The notes beneath the pieces were generated by a model. That model had not been told where the DNA came from. It worked only from the letters and a program-made list of their open reading frames with translations, and did not search any database. From JAGFIY01 sp964499285 (GTDB lineage: Bacteria > Bacteroidota > Ignavibacteria > Ignavibacteriales > Melioribacteraceae), in assembly GCA_964499285.1 (NCBI GenBank), contig CAZCLA010000007.1, positions 1 to 64,000 of the forward strand: a DNA stretch of 64,000 bases, in the 5' to 3' direction. This document shows, piece by piece, positions 61,701 to 64,000 of the stretch. The number at the start of each line of letters is the position of its first letter. Position 1 is the stretch's first letter. The translations under genes and the position numbers were made by a program.

Positions 61701-61808
61701 ATTTATTCGGTTCAATTTAATGCAAACGAACTGTCTTCTGGAATTTATCTTTACAGACTTACATCGGGTGAATTTTCTCTTGTTCGAAAATTGATTTTAC
61801 TTAAGTAG
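58704..61808 (+). CDS. Secreted subtilisin-like serine protease (S8) with T9SS tail
   Basis: 1034 residues. Signal peptide (to about residue 20), propeptide (about 25-150), then the S8 catalytic domain: D183 in GILDSGLDD, H221 in SGHGTHVTGSALG, oxyanion asparagine in FFISAGNSADDN and S560 in QGTSMACPIAAGA. A beta-sandwich insertion lies between the histidine and serine (about 350-450). After the catalytic domain come Ig-like and choice-of-anchor-like regions and a T9SS type A domain (LEQNYPNPFNPNTTIDY to RKLILLK). It is expected to reach the cell surface or medium and degrade protein. The propeptide has a free-standing homologue encoded directly upstream. ACGGAGG ribosome binding site. Confidence 0.95.
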   Translation: MKIKNIAILLFLPNFFLMAQKTDRIDYNYSNQERILLSVDQYIQLPPKLQSKILSGTLLEKISTKNLLLESKLISASESFSKVILYFEKEPTETQKSILESEGIECYWELWTPSSYNHPLGFIVANLPVEKFIKTLSLEFIKKMDTAEQQSYPHNNNGVQSINAPQVWNMGYDGSGVTIGILDSGLDDYYKGTDLPSNYQAMDYGFYPSIDPGVSNTVSGHGTHVTGSALGRGTLSNGHSHPNNGEGAFTGTAPGADLVFLKIGKDETSSASSDAMIAAMDAAVDIYNVDILSMSYGGWDAFHDGSIAKDQKADWVYDQGVPFFISAGNSADDNRHYSGTVAANSSSGFIQVNVSDPGDNQVALWFNLVWYDGLSTRNDLTLEYYDASYNQMSNIIMDPFPTESLRGTESLYSHYNYYITAAGSYYLKVVNNSPNSQKFHIYDDWGSYVTFQSPDMDYTVGSPGCADNAFTVGAYVSRETWTDSNGDSWHYNNYVLDDIAPFSSRGPRVDGYQKPSFTAPGHVVLSLRDTDVYTSFSNSWIDNDGIPGGAANYYRMQGTSMACPIAAGAGALLLQKNPSLTPGQIYTALISNTNTTGLGQVPNSIWGYGKLDIYQAVLNSGASALVDVDVQYLSIEDGPNHIGTASFVLSNIGGALLNFDITVEGNFSGYKIINDCYTISGISNRNQQNNQKNFLSEIITNKTTPKSVVNNRINQLRTLTGDNLLVLDDGTDSPETFIGWGDATDFQWRNEFDVPGTGFELDALNFFMRTETYSTNSVYVEITDAALNVLASGILDLSLSQNGKWYRATINPPINFDSGEKFFISIETVGSGINFPAGADKNGLIQNKSYYFNGATWINLNTLPGYENGAFLIRAEGDIGSTVDRITVSPESGSINPGSSRVIEITFNSEGLDDNVYEGEVHITTNGGNLDIPIDFIVDVENLSLLPKEYSLEQNYPNPFNPNTTIDYSIPKSGDVKLTVFDVMGREVKILINRHQNAGIYSVQFNANELSSGIYLYRLTSGEFSLVRKLILLK

Positions 61809-61841
61809 AATTTTTATTATTAAATAGTATTGAGGGTCATG

Positions 61842-63950
61842 ATGAAGATGAGAAAAGTATTTACATTTTGTTTGATTTTGATTTTTGGTGCAGCATTTAG
61901 TCATGCACAAGATAATTTCAGCGTTCAAGCTCGTTGGGCGGACGGATATTGTAGTGGAGCCTCAATTGTGGGAAACAATGCTTTCATCGGCAACGGATCA
62001 TATTTAACAAGCCTTAATTTAAGTGATCCGGAAAACCCCGTATTTATTTCAAGTGTTTTGCTCGGGGGTAAAGTTCAAGATGTTTTTGTTGCAGGTAATT
62101 ATGCATATGTATCTATCAATACTTTAGGTTTTTCAATAATTGATATAAGTGATCCATCAAGTATGATTTTGATGGGTACCGGTGAATCATACAATATGTA
62201 CTCAACCAAAATCTTTTATAACGATGGATACATATATTTGGTTGACGGTGGAGGAATGATGGTTTATGATGTCTCTGATCCAGCAAATCCATTGTACATT
62301 TATCAATTTTTTTTGGATGGAATCAACGATGTTTTCGTGCAGGGCAATTTTGCATATCTCGCATCAAAACATTCCGGAATGATAATTTACGATGTTGAGG
62401 ATCCGACGCAGCCCGTTCTGATTGGGTTTTTGGCTGGAAATTATTGGGGTAATTCTATTTGGGTAAACGGCACAACTGCATATTTAGGTGCTTCACAAGG
62501 AATAAAGATAATTGATATTACCGATAATTCTTCACCTCAGGAAATTTCTTCAATAAACGCCAATATTAAAAAATTACATTTTGATGATGAAAAAGTTTTT
62601 GCATTAGTGAATTACGGCGGTGTAATGATAGTTGATGTCTCAACCCCATCAAATCCGACAGTTGTAGGAGAAATAGGTGTGGATAATTTTAATCTCCCTT
62701 CTAATATTATTGCAGGCGGTAATTTGCTCTTCATTTGTGACGGGGGATTAAAGATTTTTGATGTATCTAATCCCTCAGTTGTAAACAAGCTTTCACAATA
62801 TGTTACGGGAAGTTATACAAGTGACATAAAGGTTAGAGATAACTTTGTATTTTTAACAGATTGGGAATGTGGTGCATTTATACTGAATGTAACTGCTAAA
62901 ACTGATGCCGTTAAAATTTCCGAAGTAGTACCCGGGTTATCGAATAATAACTATAGAGGTTCCGCTATATCGGAAAATTTATTGTGCCTTGGATCGTTTC
63001 TTGGAATTTATTTTGTGGATATTAGTGATATTTACAACCCGGAAATTATTGCTGAATTACCAACCGGCGGAATCAACGATCTGGAAATAATAGGAGACTA
63101 CCTTTATGTATTGTTTAATAATAGTATCAGTGTGCTGGACATAAGCGATCCGATCAATCCTAATGAGGTTAAAGTTATCGAAGGCAATGCAACCGATATT
63201 TTTGTTAAAGATGAATACGCATATGTAATTACAAATTCTGAAGATAAAGTTTCTATTTTCGATGTTTCCGACCCTTCAAATCCACAGTTTGTTGCTGAGT
63301 GGAATATACAAGACATCAATTTTGCGCGTAACATTTTTGTTGAAGGTAACTACGCTTATACCTGCGGGCATGGATTGAACATAACCGATATAAGCGATCC
63401 TAATACTCCGGTAGTAGTTGGTGTTCTACTAGGGGATTTTTGGTATTCTGTAGTTGTGAACGGAGATGACGCTTACATTGGTTCGGATGACGGAGTTAAA
63501 AGAATTGATATAAGCGATAAGGAAAATCCCGTATTAACCGGTGAGTTCGAATCACCATATACTTACACCGGTGAAATTGCATTCGGAAGTGATTTAATTT
63601 ACTTTGCTCAAGCATGGAATGGATTGTATATCTTGAAAGATAACTTTCCAACTAGCGTCAATGAAAATTATATACCGCAGAGTTTCTCGCTAGATCAAAA
63701 TTATCCGAATCCATTTAATCCCACAACTATCATTCAGTTTTCTATCCCAGCAGTTGAGTTACATTCCAATGTGTCTCTGAGAGTTTTTGATTTACTCGGT
63801 CGTGAAGTGACTATACTCTTAAATAAAAACTTACTACCCGGGAAATATGAAATTGAGTTTAATGCCGAAGGATTAGCTTCGGGAGTTTACTTCTACCGAC
63901 TTGATGCAGGCAGTTTCAGCCAAACAAAAAAGATGCTGCTGATGAGATAA
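61842..63950 (+). CDS. LVIVD-repeat beta-propeller protein with T9SS tail
   Basis: 702 residues from ATG at 61842 with GAGGG upstream; nearby ATGs at 61839 and 61848 are alternatives. The signal peptide is KVFTFCLILIFGAAFSHAQ. About twelve LVIVD-type repeats follow (for example VFVAGNYAYVSI with IIDISDPSSM, and VFVQGNFAYLASKHSGMIIY with DVEDPTQPVLI), forming one or two propellers. The C-terminus is a complete T9SS type A domain (LDQNYPNPFNPTTIIQF to KKMLLMR). Such proteins are surface adhesins or scaffolds of unknown ligand. It follows the protease by 33 bp without a terminator and may share its operon. Confidence 0.88.
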   Translation: MKMRKVFTFCLILIFGAAFSHAQDNFSVQARWADGYCSGASIVGNNAFIGNGSYLTSLNLSDPENPVFISSVLLGGKVQDVFVAGNYAYVSINTLGFSIIDISDPSSMILMGTGESYNMYSTKIFYNDGYIYLVDGGGMMVYDVSDPANPLYIYQFFLDGINDVFVQGNFAYLASKHSGMIIYDVEDPTQPVLIGFLAGNYWGNSIWVNGTTAYLGASQGIKIIDITDNSSPQEISSINANIKKLHFDDEKVFALVNYGGVMIVDVSTPSNPTVVGEIGVDNFNLPSNIIAGGNLLFICDGGLKIFDVSNPSVVNKLSQYVTGSYTSDIKVRDNFVFLTDWECGAFILNVTAKTDAVKISEVVPGLSNNNYRGSAISENLLCLGSFLGIYFVDISDIYNPEIIAELPTGGINDLEIIGDYLYVLFNNSISVLDISDPINPNEVKVIEGNATDIFVKDEYAYVITNSEDKVSIFDVSDPSNPQFVAEWNIQDINFARNIFVEGNYAYTCGHGLNITDISDPNTPVVVGVLLGDFWYSVVVNGDDAYIGSDDGVKRIDISDKENPVLTGEFESPYTYTGEIAFGSDLIYFAQAWNGLYILKDNFPTSVNENYIPQSFSLDQNYPNPFNPTTIIQFSIPAVELHSNVSLRVFDLLGREVTILLNKNLLPGKYEIEFNAEGLASGVYFYRLDAGSFSQTKKMLLMR

Positions 63951-63981
63951 GTTCAGCATTTTAACAGTTGTAAAGTACAGG

Positions 63982-64000
63982 GGACATTCAACGGATGTCC
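63982..64000 (+). terminator. Hairpin at window end (probable terminator, cut)
   Basis: GGACAT (63982-63987) and ATGTCC (63995-64000) form a stem 32 bp after the last stop. The T tract that would confirm a terminator lies outside the window. Confidence 0.35.

Overview
The window comes from a low-GC genome of the Ignavibacteria / Bacteroidota-Chlorobiota type. The main evidence is six secreted proteins that end in the type IX secretion (T9SS) type A sorting domain with the NYPNPFNP core. DUF4837, DUF2723, TAnnTTTG-like promoter elements and Bacteroidota-like TPR lipoproteins agree with this. The sequence is a draft scaffold: two blocks of exactly 100 N (2606-2705 and 3865-3964) interrupt the first two genes.

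Layout. 1-14.3 kb is a secretome block: a multidomain extracellular protein cut by the left edge, a CBM9-like T9SS protein, a GH13 alpha-amylase carrying the same CBM9-like module, an OmpA/TSP3 protein, thioredoxin, a large propeller/FN3 T9SS protein and a clan GH-A glycosidase. 14.4-17.5 kb holds an RsbW-like anti-sigma kinase, a Sel1-repeat protein and a SpoIIE/PP2C phosphatase. 17.7-26.9 kb is a cytochrome c locus. It contains ccmC-ccmD-ccmE-ccmF, in which CcmE has CxxxY instead of HxxxY. Next come a sensor kinase with a periplasmic CxxCH haem motif and its NtrC-type regulator, and diverging from them a sigma-54 promoter, a small receiver protein and a nonahaem cytochrome c with a T9SS tail. 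27-33.4 kb has tRNA-Met, secG, PBP4, a LOG-family enzyme, rpsU, an M14 peptidase, a TPR lipoprotein and a small beta-barrel. 33.5-43.6 kb is a housekeeping run: CYTH, AddB-like nuclease, greA, tilS, hpt, ftsH, a dolichol-kinase-like gene and a DUF4837 lipoprotein. 43.6-48.7 kb (minus) is a tightly overlapped operon glnE / DUF2723 glycosyltransferase / arfB. 48.9-55.5 kb is secA, glnB, a large TPR lipoprotein and an AlbA_2 regulator. 55.5-64 kb has a second NtrC-type regulator, small lipoprotein and zinc-ribbon genes, a stand-alone propeptide-like lipoprotein next to a T9SS subtilase with the homologous propeptide, and an LVIVD-propeller T9SS protein.

How the genes fit together. The most coherent unit is 17.7-26.9 kb: machinery that attaches haem to cytochromes, a kinase that itself appears to carry c-type haem in the periplasm, a sigma-54 activator, a near-consensus -24/-12 promoter with an upstream 18-bp dyad, and a multihaem cytochrome predicted to be exported to the cell surface. 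I read it as a self-contained haem/redox-sensing circuit controlling an extracellular cytochrome. A second unusual unit is the pair at 58.2-61.8 kb, where a lipoprotein consists almost entirely of a copy of the neighbouring subtilase's propeptide, suggesting a membrane-anchored inhibitor or chaperone. All functions are read from motifs and context; no database search was possible.
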